64,000 bases of DNA. It comes from CADEEL01 sp050246475 (GTDB lineage: Bacteria > Pseudomonadota > Alphaproteobacteria > Caulobacterales > Aquidulcibacteraceae). The translations under genes were made by a program, and so were the position numbers. Of this stretch, positions 1-8,018 are shown piece by piece. The stretch is from NCBI GenBank assembly GCA_050246475.1, contig JBFWVZ010000008.1, positions 1 through 64,000 of the forward strand. The letters run 5' to 3'. The notes under the pieces were generated by a model. That model was not told the DNA's origin. It did not search any database and saw only the letters and a list, made by a program, of their open reading frames with translations. The first letter of the stretch is position 1. Each line of letters begins with the position of its first letter.

Positions 1-99
1 GCGGATAACTTCATTGTGACGCGCCAAGGGGACCGCATGTCGGGCAATTCTCAAGACGATGCGGGCCGCGTGGGCCGAAGAGTTGAATTTTTCAGATGA
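1..99 (+). CDS. 3' end of a coding region, possibly an OmpA-like domain protein (partial)
   Basis: Frame 1 is open from the window edge to a TGA at 97-99. The last residues (NSQDDAGRVGRRVEFFR) resemble the end of OmpA/Pal-type peptidoglycan-binding domains, where an N-S-x-x-x-G-R-x-x-N-R-R-V-E-F pattern closes the domain; here the usual Asn before RRVEF is Gly. The stop overlaps the next start as ATGA, so the two genes are probably translationally coupled. Only 32 codons are visible, so the family assignment is tentative. Confidence 0.5.
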   Translation, partial: ADNFIVTRQGDRMSGNSQDDAGRVGRRVEFFR

Positions 100-1007
100 G
101 GTTTGCCTGGCTTGCCGCGTTCGCGGCGCTCTTCTTCAGCGGCGCCGCGAACGCGCAATGCCCCCGCGCCGTGCCAGGCGAACGCCCGACGCTGACGCGA
201 GAAAGCCAGTACAGCGTCATTTTCATCCGCCGGCATGGGCCATGCGCGACGCTCTCGTTTCGCCGGGCGGGCGCGGACTATCTGGAATCCTATTCCAACA
301 TCACCGACCCGACCGAACTGCCGCTGCCCTACACGCGCGCGATGACCCTCGGCTTCGCACACGCGGCGCGGGCGGAGAGCGTACTCGCCATCGGCGTGGG
401 CGCAGGCACGACGATTGGCTACACCGCACGCTATCTGCCGCGCGCGCGCGTCACCGCCGTCGATATCGATCCGGTCATCATCGAACTCGCGCGCGATTAT
501 TTCCGCTTGCGCCGTTTCGAGAGCGCAAACCTGACTCTCGCCGCCGCGGACGGGCGCCGCTTTCTGCAACGCAGCGAAGCGCGTTATGACATCATCCAGC
601 TCGACGCCTTTCTTGGCGGCTACATTCCCGAGCATTTGCTGACGCTGGAGTTTTTCCGATTGGCGCGATCGCGCCTGGCGCCTGGCGGGGCGCTCGTCGC
701 CAATCTGCACCACGGCACGCGGCTCTTTGAAAGCACGGTCGCGACCATGCGGCGCGCCTTTCCCTCCGTGACGCTTTACCGGTCGGGCGGCAACGTCATC
801 GCCATCGCGCAGGAGGCGGCTCTCTCGCCCGGCGCACTCGGCGCGCGCGCCGCGAACCGGCAGGCCGTCTATCGCTTCCGCTATCCGCTCGCGCCGCTCC
901 TGGGCGCTCGGATGAATTACAATCCCCCCGCGAACACCCGGATTCTCACCGACGACTTCTCACCGGCCAACCAGTTCGAGGCCATGGCCCCGCGCCGCTC
1001 GCGCTGA
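96..1007 (+). CDS. Secreted spermidine-synthase-like (Rossmann methyltransferase fold) protein
   Basis: The 303-residue protein starts with a signal peptide (hydrophobic residues 3-16, likely cleavage after ANA). The mature part has the class I SAM-binding pattern of the spermidine synthase family: a glycine-rich GVGAGTT near residue 100, an acidic VDID near 121 and LDAF near 169. The LDAF...IPEHLLT stretch matches the C-terminal domain of the large membrane protein at 5243-7906 (VDAF...IPAHLLT). Export makes ordinary cytosolic polyamine synthesis unlikely, and the true substrate is unknown. The start overlaps the preceding stop (ATGA). Confidence 0.8.
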   Translation: MRFAWLAAFAALFFSGAANAQCPRAVPGERPTLTRESQYSVIFIRRHGPCATLSFRRAGADYLESYSNITDPTELPLPYTRAMTLGFAHAARAESVLAIGVGAGTTIGYTARYLPRARVTAVDIDPVIIELARDYFRLRRFESANLTLAAADGRRFLQRSEARYDIIQLDAFLGGYIPEHLLTLEFFRLARSRLAPGGALVANLHHGTRLFESTVATMRRAFPSVTLYRSGGNVIAIAQEAALSPGALGARAANRQAVYRFRYPLAPLLGARMNYNPPANTRILTDDFSPANQFEAMAPRRSR

Positions 1008-1142
1008 AGCGTCGCAAATGTTTGACCAAGCCATGCGCTCATGGGGGTTTGATCCCGCCGCGGGCTGCGCTATCTGGGCCCTTCCGCTCATTCGCGCACC
1101 AATCCGCCACACGGCCGCCCGGCCGCGCTGACAAGGAAACGC

Positions 1143-1499
1143 ATGTCGAACTTCAAGACCAAAGCCTTCAACGATCGCGCCGAAGCCGCCGCCAAGGCCA
1201 AGCAAGCCATGCTGGAGAAGTTCAAGGCGCGCGATCCCAACGATCCGGCGCTCGTCGCCAAGCGCGAGGCCGCGGCCCAGAGCGCCGCCCAGCGCGAAGC
1301 CAAGCGCGCCGAGGCCGCCGAACTCCGGCGCCTACGCCTCGAAGAACAAGAGAACGAACGCAAGCTCGCCATCCAACGCGCGGCCGAGGAAGCCGAGCGT
1401 CAGCGCATCGCCGACCAGGAAGCGCGCGAGATCGCGGAGGCAGAAGCCAAGGCCCGCCGCGACCTCCGCTACGCCGCGCGCAAGGCGCGCCGGGCCTAA
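1143..1499 (+). CDS. DUF6481 family charged helical protein
   Basis: A 118-residue protein made almost entirely of Ala, Arg, Glu and Lys, beginning MSNFKTKAFNDRAEAA and ending in RYAARKARRA. Both ends match the short alphaproteobacterial family annotated DUF6481. The composition predicts one long charged alpha-helix or coiled coil with no membrane segment, and no function is known. It is followed by ntrC on the opposite strand with only 2 bp between the stops. Because low-complexity sequence dominates, the family call rests mainly on the conserved N- and C-terminal motifs. Confidence 0.8.
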   Translation: MSNFKTKAFNDRAEAAAKAKQAMLEKFKARDPNDPALVAKREAAAQSAAQREAKRAEAAELRRLRLEEQENERKLAIQRAAEEAERQRIADQEAREIAEAEAKARRDLRYAARKARRA

Positions 1500-1501
1500 G
1501 G

Positions 1502-2881
1502 TTATTTCGGCGTCTTGACGCCGAGGACCTGTATCTTCTTGCGCAACGTGTTGCGGTTGATGCCGAGCATCGCGGCGGCGCGGATTTGGTTGCCCTTTGT
1601 AGCCTGCAGCGCGAGTTGGATAAGCGGGCGCTCCACCTCGGCAAGCACGCGATCATAAAGCCCCGCCTCCGGCAGATCGGGCGCGGAGGCGGCGAAGACG
1701 GACGCCAAGCGCCGCTGCACCGTATCCTCGAACGTCTCGGCCTGCGGCGCATCTTCCTTGGCGCCTTGACGGCGCGTGGCGCGCAGTTCGCTCTCCACCT
1801 CGCGCGCGGTGATGAGCGACACGGTCGAGAGCGCGGCGACACGCTTCAGGAAATTCTCCAGTTCCCGCACGTTCCCAGGCCATTCGTGCGTCTTGAGCAA
1901 TTCGATCGCGGCGGCGTCCAGCGTCTTTTCCGGCAAGCCATCGCGGCGCGCGCGGACGAGGAAAGCGCGGGCGAGATCGCCGATATCGTCGAGCCTTTCG
2001 CTAAGTGGCGGCAGGCGGATGGTGACGACGTTGAGCCTGTAGAAAAGGTCCTGGCGGAAGGCGCCTTCGCGCGCGAGAGCGCCCAGATTGTGCTGCGCCG
2101 CGGCGATGACGCGCACGTTCGGGCGTCCGTCCTGATCGCTCGCTTGCAGGAGACCGATCAGGCGGGTCTGCGATTCAGCCGGCATCTCATCGACGTCCTC
2201 GAGGAAGATTGCGCCGCCCGCCGCCTCCGCGAGCTTGCCGCCCGCCCCGAAGAGTTCTTCCTCCACGCGCGCCGCGCTCATGCCGGCAAGGCTCACCACA
2301 ATGAAGGGCGCTTGCGCGCGGCGAGAGTGTTCGTGGATTGCGCGCGCCACGCGCTCCTTGCCGGTGCCGCTTTCGCCCTCGATCAACACCGTGAGATCGG
2401 TCGCGGCGACGCGCGCCATGATGCGATAGACGTCCTGCATCGCGGGCGAACGCCCGATAAGCGGCAACTTCTCTTCCCGCTCTGCTTTCGTCGCTTGCGC
2501 GCGCGATTTCGCGTCCGGCCCTTTCGCCAGCGCGCGCCGCACGGCCGCAACGAGATCGTCGAGATCGAACGGCTTGGGCAAGTAATCGTAAGCGCCCGCG
2601 CCCGCGGCGGAGAGCGCGGTCGAAACCGTGCTCTGCGCACTCATCACGATGACGGGAAGAGCGGGCCTCGCCGCGCGCAAGCTCGGCAGCGCATCGAACA
2701 CGCAATCGTCGCCCATATAGACGTCGGAGACGACGAGATCGCCCTCGCCGTCCTTCACCCACTTCGTCAACGTCGCGACATTGCTCGTCGCGCGCACTGA
2801 ATAGCCTTCCTTCGACAGCGCTTGCGAAAGGACGAAGCGCAGGGACGCATCGTCATCCGCGAGCAGAATGTTGGCGCTCAT
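1502..2881 (-). CDS. ntrC: NtrC-type response regulator lacking the GAFTGA sigma-54 loop
   Basis: A 459-residue nitrogen regulator. The N-terminal receiver domain has the acidic cluster DDD at 9-11, phospho-acceptor D53 and K103. The AAA+ domain has Walker A GESGTGKE at 169-176. The C-terminus carries a Fis-type helix-turn-helix (GNQIRAAAMLGINRNTLRKK). The sigma-54 contact loop is missing: ELFG (209-212) runs after nine residues into AGGAIFLED, where classical NtrC has about 21 residues including GAFTGA. Walker B reads IFLED rather than the usual FLDE. Caulobacter and Rhodobacter capsulatus NtrC also lack GAFTGA and work without a normal sigma-54 activator role. It lies 3 bp downstream of ntrB, so the two are co-transcribed. 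Confidence 0.93.
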   Translation of the reverse strand: MSANILLADDDASLRFVLSQALSKEGYSVRATSNVATLTKWVKDGEGDLVVSDVYMGDDCVFDALPSLRAARPALPVIVMSAQSTVSTALSAAGAGAYDYLPKPFDLDDLVAAVRRALAKGPDAKSRAQATKAEREEKLPLIGRSPAMQDVYRIMARVAATDLTVLIEGESGTGKERVARAIHEHSRRAQAPFIVVSLAGMSAARVEEELFGAGGKLAEAAGGAIFLEDVDEMPAESQTRLIGLLQASDQDGRPNVRVIAAAQHNLGALAREGAFRQDLFYRLNVVTIRLPPLSERLDDIGDLARAFLVRARRDGLPEKTLDAAAIELLKTHEWPGNVRELENFLKRVAALSTVSLITAREVESELRATRRQGAKEDAPQAETFEDTVQRRLASVFAASAPDLPEAGLYDRVLAEVERPLIQLALQATKGNQIRAAAMLGINRNTLRKKIQVLGVKTPK

Positions 2882-2884
2882 GCG

Positions 2885-3952
2885 TCAATCGTCCTCCGTA
2901 TCGATCGGCAGCAGCACGCGGAAGGTTGTGCTTCCGGGCACGCTGTCGATCTCGATGCGCCCGTCATGACGCCCGATAATGTCGGCGGCGACAGTGAGCC
3001 CAAGGCCCATGCCGCCGCTTTTCGTGGTCGCAAACGGCTCGAACAGACGATCGGCGATGTCGCCGCGTATGCCGGGTCCGTTGTCGGTGATGAGAATTTC
3101 CAGTTGCGCGCGCGCCGCGCCCGAGGCGGCTGAGCGTATTTTCATGCCGGATCGGAAGCGCGTCTGAAACGTGATCTCGCCGTCCTCCTGCGTGGAGACG
3201 ATCTCGGCGGCGTTCTTGGCGATGTTGAGAAGCGCCTGGATGAGTTGATCGAGATCGCCGCGCACGCCGGGCAAGCTTGGATCGTAGCGCTCTTTGAGCG
3301 TCACCAACGGAAAGCCCGCCGAGATCACCTGGCGCACACGCTCCAAAGCCAGGTGCACGTTGACGCGCTCCAGCTTTGGCGGCGTCATCGAATCCAACGG
3401 ATCGATCCGATCCGTCAGGCGCGTGATGCGATCGACCTCTTCGCAGATGAGCGTGCCGAGCGCGATAGAATCCGGATCGCTCCCGCGCGAGATGAGTTGC
3501 GCGGCCGCGCGAATGCCGGCGAGCGGGTTGCGCACCTCGTGCGCCAGCGTGCGCGCCGCGGACACGTTGGCGAGCGCGGCGCCGCCGGCGCGCGCCTTGC
3601 CCTGCACATGGATGACGAGCGCGAGATAGCCGTTCTCGCCGACGGGCGCGGCCGCCACGGCCGCACGCCCCAGCGCGAAGCCCGGCCCGGAGAGCGCCAC
3701 GTCGCTTTCCTGCACCTGCTCTCCAGATCCGATAGCGCGCCGCGCCAAAGCCGCGAGCGGCGCATCGTGCCCAAACACGTCTTCGAGCCTTCGCCCCAGA
3801 AGCCCGCGCCCCGCCGCGGCAAGCAGATCGGCCGCCGCGGCGTTCACAAAGCGGATGCGCTCCCCGGCATCGACGCCAAGAACCGGCGCCGGGAGGCTTT
3901 CGAGCCAGCGGTCGGCGTCAGGCGGCAGGAGGCGCACCGGAGCGGGATTCAT
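2885..3952 (-). CDS. ntrB: NtrB nitrogen-sensing histidine kinase
   Basis: A 355-residue cytosolic kinase with no membrane segment. An N-terminal PAS-like region (about 10-120) is followed by the phospho-acceptor helix with HEVRNPLAG (His near 140), an N box (NIAKNAAEIV), G1 (DNGPGI) and G2 (GGMGLGL). It is the cognate partner of the NtrC encoded 3 bp downstream and would control its phosphorylation according to nitrogen status through PII. In many alphaproteobacteria dusB/nifR3 precedes ntrB; here ntrB is directly divergent from ispDF, with two palindromes between them. Confidence 0.93.
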   Translation of the reverse strand: MNPAPVRLLPPDADRWLESLPAPVLGVDAGERIRFVNAAAADLLAAAGRGLLGRRLEDVFGHDAPLAALARRAIGSGEQVQESDVALSGPGFALGRAAVAAAPVGENGYLALVIHVQGKARAGGAALANVSAARTLAHEVRNPLAGIRAAAQLISRGSDPDSIALGTLICEEVDRITRLTDRIDPLDSMTPPKLERVNVHLALERVRQVISAGFPLVTLKERYDPSLPGVRGDLDQLIQALLNIAKNAAEIVSTQEDGEITFQTRFRSGMKIRSAASGAARAQLEILITDNGPGIRGDIADRLFEPFATTKSGGMGLGLTVAADIIGRHDGRIEIDSVPGSTTFRVLLPIDTEDD

Positions 3953-4024
3953 GCAGTCCTTTTCTGCACCTCTCCCCCAGCTTGCCGAAAAGGCGGGCAG
4001 AGGGATTGGACCGCCGGAAGGCTA

Positions 4025-4047
4025 TGGCGCCCAATTATTGGGCGCCA
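4025..4047. promoter_or_regulatory. 23-bp perfect palindrome between ntrB and ispDF, candidate operator
   Basis: Arms TGGCGCCCAAT and ATTGGGCGCCA flank a single central T. The site is 73 bp upstream of the ntrB start and 45 bp upstream of ispDF. Its dyad symmetry with GC-rich ends and an AT centre is broadly like NtrC sites, but it does not match the enteric NtrC consensus. Autoregulation of ntrBC is an inference. Confidence 0.5.
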
Positions 4048-4056
4048 GGACTTTCC

Positions 4057-4069
4057 GTTGCATTGCAAC
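4057..4069. promoter_or_regulatory. 13-bp perfect palindrome upstream of ispDF
   Basis: GTTGCA-T-TGCAAC is a second perfect dyad, 9 bp after the 23-bp palindrome and 22 bp before the ispDF start. It may overlap the ispDF promoter. The binding protein is unknown. Confidence 0.35.
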
Positions 4070-4091
4070 AGGCTGCGGCTAGGGAGGGGCC

Positions 4092-5246
4092 ATGTTGAGC
4101 ACAGCCGCCATCCTCGTCGCCGCCGGAAAGGGCGAACGCGCGGGAGGCGGCGTCCCGAAGCAGTACCGGGCGCTGGCCGGGCGGCCGGTGTTGCGCTGGT
4201 CCCTCGATGCGCTGATGCGGAAAGTGGACCGGACCATCGTGGTGATCGATCCAGATCATCGCCCCCTGATGGACGCCGCCGCTGGCGATCTGGCGGACCG
4301 AATCCAGATCGTCCCGGGCGGCGCGGCGCGGACGGATTCCGTGCGCGCGGGGATCGCCGCGCTTCATTGCGGCGCCGAGCCCGATCTCGTGCTCGTGCAC
4401 GATGCCGCGCGCCCAGGCCTCGATGATGCGACGATCGACAATCTCATCCGCGCGCTCGACACCGCGTCCGCCGCCGCGCCTGCGCTGCCGATTGCGGATG
4501 CGTTGAAGCGCGTCGAAGGCGCGCGCGTGCTCGGTGAGGCGCAGCGCGACGGCCTAATGCGCGTGCAAACGCCGCAAGCCTTCCGCTTTGAAGCGCTCGT
4601 GCGCGCCTATGATGCGGCGCCGGCCGGCGCGTCGTATGAAGACGATCTCGCCATCGCGCGCGCGGCTGGATTTGATGCGACGCTTATCCCCGGCGACGCC
4701 AAGCTGATGAAGCTCACGCATTCAGAAGACTTTGCTTTGTTGGAGCGGCTCTTGGGCGCGTATTACCTTTCCTGCGTCGGCTCAGGCTTTGATGCGCACC
4801 GCTTCGGCGAAGGCGATCACGTCACGCTCTGCGGCGTGAAGATCAAGCACGAGCGCGGCATCATCGGCCATTCGGACGCCGACGTCGGCTGGCATGCGCT
4901 GACGGATGCCTTGCTCGGCGCAATCGGCGCGGGCGATATCGGCCTCCATTTCCCGCCGAGCGATCCGAAGTGGAAGGGCGCGGATTCAGAAATCTTCCTG
5001 CGCCACGCTGCTTCGCTCGTCGAAGAAGCAGGCGGACGCATCGTTCATGTCGATGTGACGCTCATTTGCGAGCGCCCGAAGATCGGCCTGCATCGCGACG
5101 CGATGCGCGCGCGCACGGCTGAGGCTCTCGCGCTTCCTCTGCCCCGCGTCAGCGTCAAAGCCACGACGACGGAAAAGATGGGCTTCATGGGCCGCGAGGA
5201 AGGCCTCGCCGCGCAGGCGACCGCGACGGTCGAATTGCCGCGCTAG
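4092..5246 (+). CDS. ispDF: IspDF bifunctional isoprenoid (MEP pathway) enzyme
   Basis: A 384-residue fusion of two non-consecutive MEP-pathway steps. Residues 1 to about 222 are IspD (MEP cytidylyltransferase), with the nucleotide-binding AAGKGERAGG...PKQY and VHDAARP. Residues from about 227 are IspF (MECDP synthase), with the metal-binding DAH in GSGFDAHRFG and GHSDADV. Fused IspDF is typical of alphaproteobacteria and also occurs in epsilonproteobacteria. The stop shares the four bases CTAG with the stop of the convergent gene downstream. Confidence 0.95.
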   Translation: MLSTAAILVAAGKGERAGGGVPKQYRALAGRPVLRWSLDALMRKVDRTIVVIDPDHRPLMDAAAGDLADRIQIVPGGAARTDSVRAGIAALHCGAEPDLVLVHDAARPGLDDATIDNLIRALDTASAAAPALPIADALKRVEGARVLGEAQRDGLMRVQTPQAFRFEALVRAYDAAPAGASYEDDLAIARAAGFDATLIPGDAKLMKLTHSEDFALLERLLGAYYLSCVGSGFDAHRFGEGDHVTLCGVKIKHERGIIGHSDADVGWHALTDALLGAIGAGDIGLHFPPSDPKWKGADSEIFLRHAASLVEEAGGRIVHVDVTLICERPKIGLHRDAMRARTAEALALPLPRVSVKATTTEKMGFMGREEGLAAQATATVELPR

Positions 5247-7906
5247 TTTATGCCGCTCCAACTGTCGTAGAGCGCGCGCGGCAGGTTGATGTAATCGTCC
5301 GTCCACGGACGGCCGGACCGCACCGGCACTTCGCCCCAATCGGCGGAAAGCTGACGAAGCGGATTGAGCGCCTCTTGCGAATGCGCGATCACCATCGTGC
5401 TCGCGGGCAAACCGCCAAACGGGCCCGCGAGATCGTCGTTCACACGATCGCTGACACGCCAGGCAAATGGCAGATTGAGCGATCCCGCGACGCGCGCCGC
5501 TTCAGACACGAGCGCCAGATTGCGGTTAGACAGGTGAAGCACCAAGAGCCCGCGCGGGCGCAGCCGCTGCATGTACATAGCAACTGCCTCGCGCGTCAGC
5601 AGGTGCGCCGGGATCGCATCGGATGAGAACGCGTCCACCACGATCACATCGAAGGAATCCGCGGGCTGCGCCGCCATGCGCAAGCGCGCATCGCCAAGCT
5701 CGATCTCCGCGTTGGGCTGGCATTCGCGGACGTAGGAGAAGGTTGTGCCTTGCGGGCCTGACATCTCAACCACGGTCGGATCGATCTCAAAAATGGTCAG
5801 CGTGTCGGATGGGCGCAGCAGACAAGCGGTCGTGCCGGTGCCCAAACCGATGAGCGCCGCGTGCGCGCCGCCTTCGCCGGCACTGGCAAGGCCCACGACA
5901 GTCGCCTGCCCGAGCGACGATTGGGGATTGTAATAGGTGAGCGGGCGGCGCGAGGCGCCCGGCAGGCCGACCAATTGCGCGCCGTGGATCGTGGTGCCGT
6001 GCATCAGCACGCGCAGCGCCGGATGCTCGGGATTGCCGTCGCTATATTCCTCGACCTTCAGCACGCCGAAGAAGCTGCGCCGCTGCTCCACCAACTGGGC
6101 GCCGCGGGCGTCGTTCAGGAAGACGATCGCGAACATGGCGAGCACGATGCCGGCGAGAATCTGCGGGCGATTGCGATTGGTGAAGATGGCGAGCGCGGTG
6201 AACGCCATCGAGATCACGAAGAGCACGCCGCCGAAGGCAATGTCGGTGCGGGGCCGCACATCGAAGACGCACAGAACGAGCACGAGAAGCGACAACGGGA
6301 TTGCAACCCCGAGGGCGATGGTCGCGTAGGGCTGCGGCTTGGGATCGGGCGTCAGCGCCTGATGGAAGGCGAACGCGAACGTCAGGAAGGCCGCGGCGCC
6401 GACAGGGTAGCGCCACCAGCCGAGCATGATGCGCGGGGCGCCCTCGGTCAGCACGCGGAAACTGTCGAGGCTGATCGTGATGTAGGTCATCAGGCCAGCG
6501 AAGATGAGCGCGGTCACCATGAAGCCGATGCGCTGTGCGACGGGGCGGCCGTCATCCTGCGGCAACGCCGCGGCCATGAGCGCCGCAGCCGCGCCCAGGC
6601 CGCCGCCGAAGAGCACGGTCTCCGTCGCGCGGCGGAAGATGAGCACGGCCATGATGAGCACCGTCGCGAACGCCGCAACAGCCAACATGCTGGAGAATTT
6701 CGGCAGCAACGTCTGACCGCGCGGGCGGAAGAGCGCGATCGCCGCGAGCGCCAAAGGATATTCGTAGATGCCGTTGAACACGACAGGCGCGACAAGCGCC
6801 GTCAGCGCGCCGCCTACGACGCCGCCGATCGAGATCCAGAGATAGAATTCGGTCAGCCGCTCCGGCCCTGGGCGGGTGCGCGCAAGCGCGAGGATGCAAA
6901 TGAGAGCGGAGAGAAAGAAAACGAGCAGATGGACAAAGAGGCCCAGCGCCCAATTTGTGTTCGAATAGAACGTCATCGCCAGCAGCACGAGCGCCAGGGG
7001 ATGCAGCAGCAGCACGAGCGGCGTCATCCGCTCGGCGCCGCGCAGGAACGCGACGATGAACGCGACAAGATAGAGCGCCAGCGGCACGACCCACAGGAAT
7101 GGCGCAGACGCCACGTCTGTTGAGATGTGTTGCGTGACGCCAAGCAGCGCGGCCGAGGGCAGCGCGGCGGCAAAGAGCCAATAAATGCGCTCGCGCCACA
7201 CGCCGTGAAGACCGAAGAACCACCCTTCCTCCGCGTGCGGGCCGGCGCTCTGCGTCGCGTGCGCGGGCGCCGCATCGGCTTCGGCGCCGCCATTGGCGAT
7301 CACCGCCACGATCCCGCACAGAATGATCACGCCGATCGCGACGAGATACGAATTCGTCCACGCGACGCTTTGATCGTGCGTGCCGAGCAGCGGCTCGACC
7401 AGAACGGGATAGAGCAAGAGGCCAAGCAGCGAGCCGAGATTGCTCGCCGCATAGAGATAATAGGGATCGTGCGCGTCGGCGCGGCCAGTGCGCGCGTACC
7501 ACGCTTGCAACAAGGGCGAGGTGGCGGAGGCCGCGGCAAAGGGCGCCCCGATGGAGACAGTCAATGTGCCAAGGAGCCACCAGATCGGGCGCTCGGGATC
7601 GGGCGCGCCGAGCAGCGTCGAGACCTGCACAGGCAACACGAAGAAGGCTGCGATCAGCACTGCCGCGTGGACGCCTGCCTGAATCCGGATGTCGTGCACG
7701 CGCTGCAACAGGTGCGCGTAGAGGTATCCCGCAAGGAGCGCCGCCTGGAAGAACACCATCGAGGTGTTCCAAACGCTGGGCGAGCCGCCCAGAAGCGGCG
7801 TCGTCATGCGCGAGAACATCGGCTGCAGCGCGAAGATGAGCGCCGCGGAGAGGAACATGGCTATGGCAAACGCCGCCGGCGCCGCCCGTCTCGCATTCGC
7901 CTGCAT
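5243..7906 (-). CDS. Polytopic membrane protein fused to a spermidine-synthase-like domain
   Basis: An 887-residue protein. Roughly the first 600 residues are a run of hydrophobic helices starting with FAIAMFLSAALIFALQPMF, as in proteins annotated fused MFS/spermidine synthase. The last 280 or so form a Rossmann methyltransferase domain with GLGTGTT near 686, FEIDPTVVEM and VDAFSSDAIPAHLLT near 755. The canonical polyamine-binding gate of true spermidine synthases is not obvious, so the reaction is unknown. It is the sole gene of its unit, convergent with ispDF and divergent from pncC. A stand-alone secreted relative lies at 96-1007. Confidence 0.85.
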   Translation of the reverse strand: MQANARRAAPAAFAIAMFLSAALIFALQPMFSRMTTPLLGGSPSVWNTSMVFFQAALLAGYLYAHLLQRVHDIRIQAGVHAAVLIAAFFVLPVQVSTLLGAPDPERPIWWLLGTLTVSIGAPFAAASATSPLLQAWYARTGRADAHDPYYLYAASNLGSLLGLLLYPVLVEPLLGTHDQSVAWTNSYLVAIGVIILCGIVAVIANGGAEADAAPAHATQSAGPHAEEGWFFGLHGVWRERIYWLFAAALPSAALLGVTQHISTDVASAPFLWVVPLALYLVAFIVAFLRGAERMTPLVLLLHPLALVLLAMTFYSNTNWALGLFVHLLVFFLSALICILALARTRPGPERLTEFYLWISIGGVVGGALTALVAPVVFNGIYEYPLALAAIALFRPRGQTLLPKFSSMLAVAAFATVLIMAVLIFRRATETVLFGGGLGAAAALMAAALPQDDGRPVAQRIGFMVTALIFAGLMTYITISLDSFRVLTEGAPRIMLGWWRYPVGAAAFLTFAFAFHQALTPDPKPQPYATIALGVAIPLSLLVLVLCVFDVRPRTDIAFGGVLFVISMAFTALAIFTNRNRPQILAGIVLAMFAIVFLNDARGAQLVEQRRSFFGVLKVEEYSDGNPEHPALRVLMHGTTIHGAQLVGLPGASRRPLTYYNPQSSLGQATVVGLASAGEGGAHAALIGLGTGTTACLLRPSDTLTIFEIDPTVVEMSGPQGTTFSYVRECQPNAEIELGDARLRMAAQPADSFDVIVVDAFSSDAIPAHLLTREAVAMYMQRLRPRGLLVLHLSNRNLALVSEAARVAGSLNLPFAWRVSDRVNDDLAGPFGGLPASTMVIAHSQEALNPLRQLSADWGEVPVRSGRPWTDDYINLPRALYDSWSGIN

Positions 7907-8018
7907 TTTCCCTATTCCCCCCGGAGGACTCGGGAGCGGCTTCTGCCATGGCGCCAGAGTCGGGGAAATGGACTTGTGGCGCCCTCCCCGCGTTTAATGG
8001 CCGCAAAGGACTCGTCTC

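Noticed and set aside
1022..2800. Long plus-strand open frame (592 codons) opposite ntrC
   Set aside because: It is antisense to the well-supported ntrC, has no recognisable domain and an Arg/His-rich composition typical of antisense translation in GC-rich DNA.
5861..7123. 420-codon plus-strand open frame opposite the membrane spermidine-synthase-like gene
   Set aside because: Low-complexity charged translation without family match, while the opposite strand encodes clear transmembrane helices.
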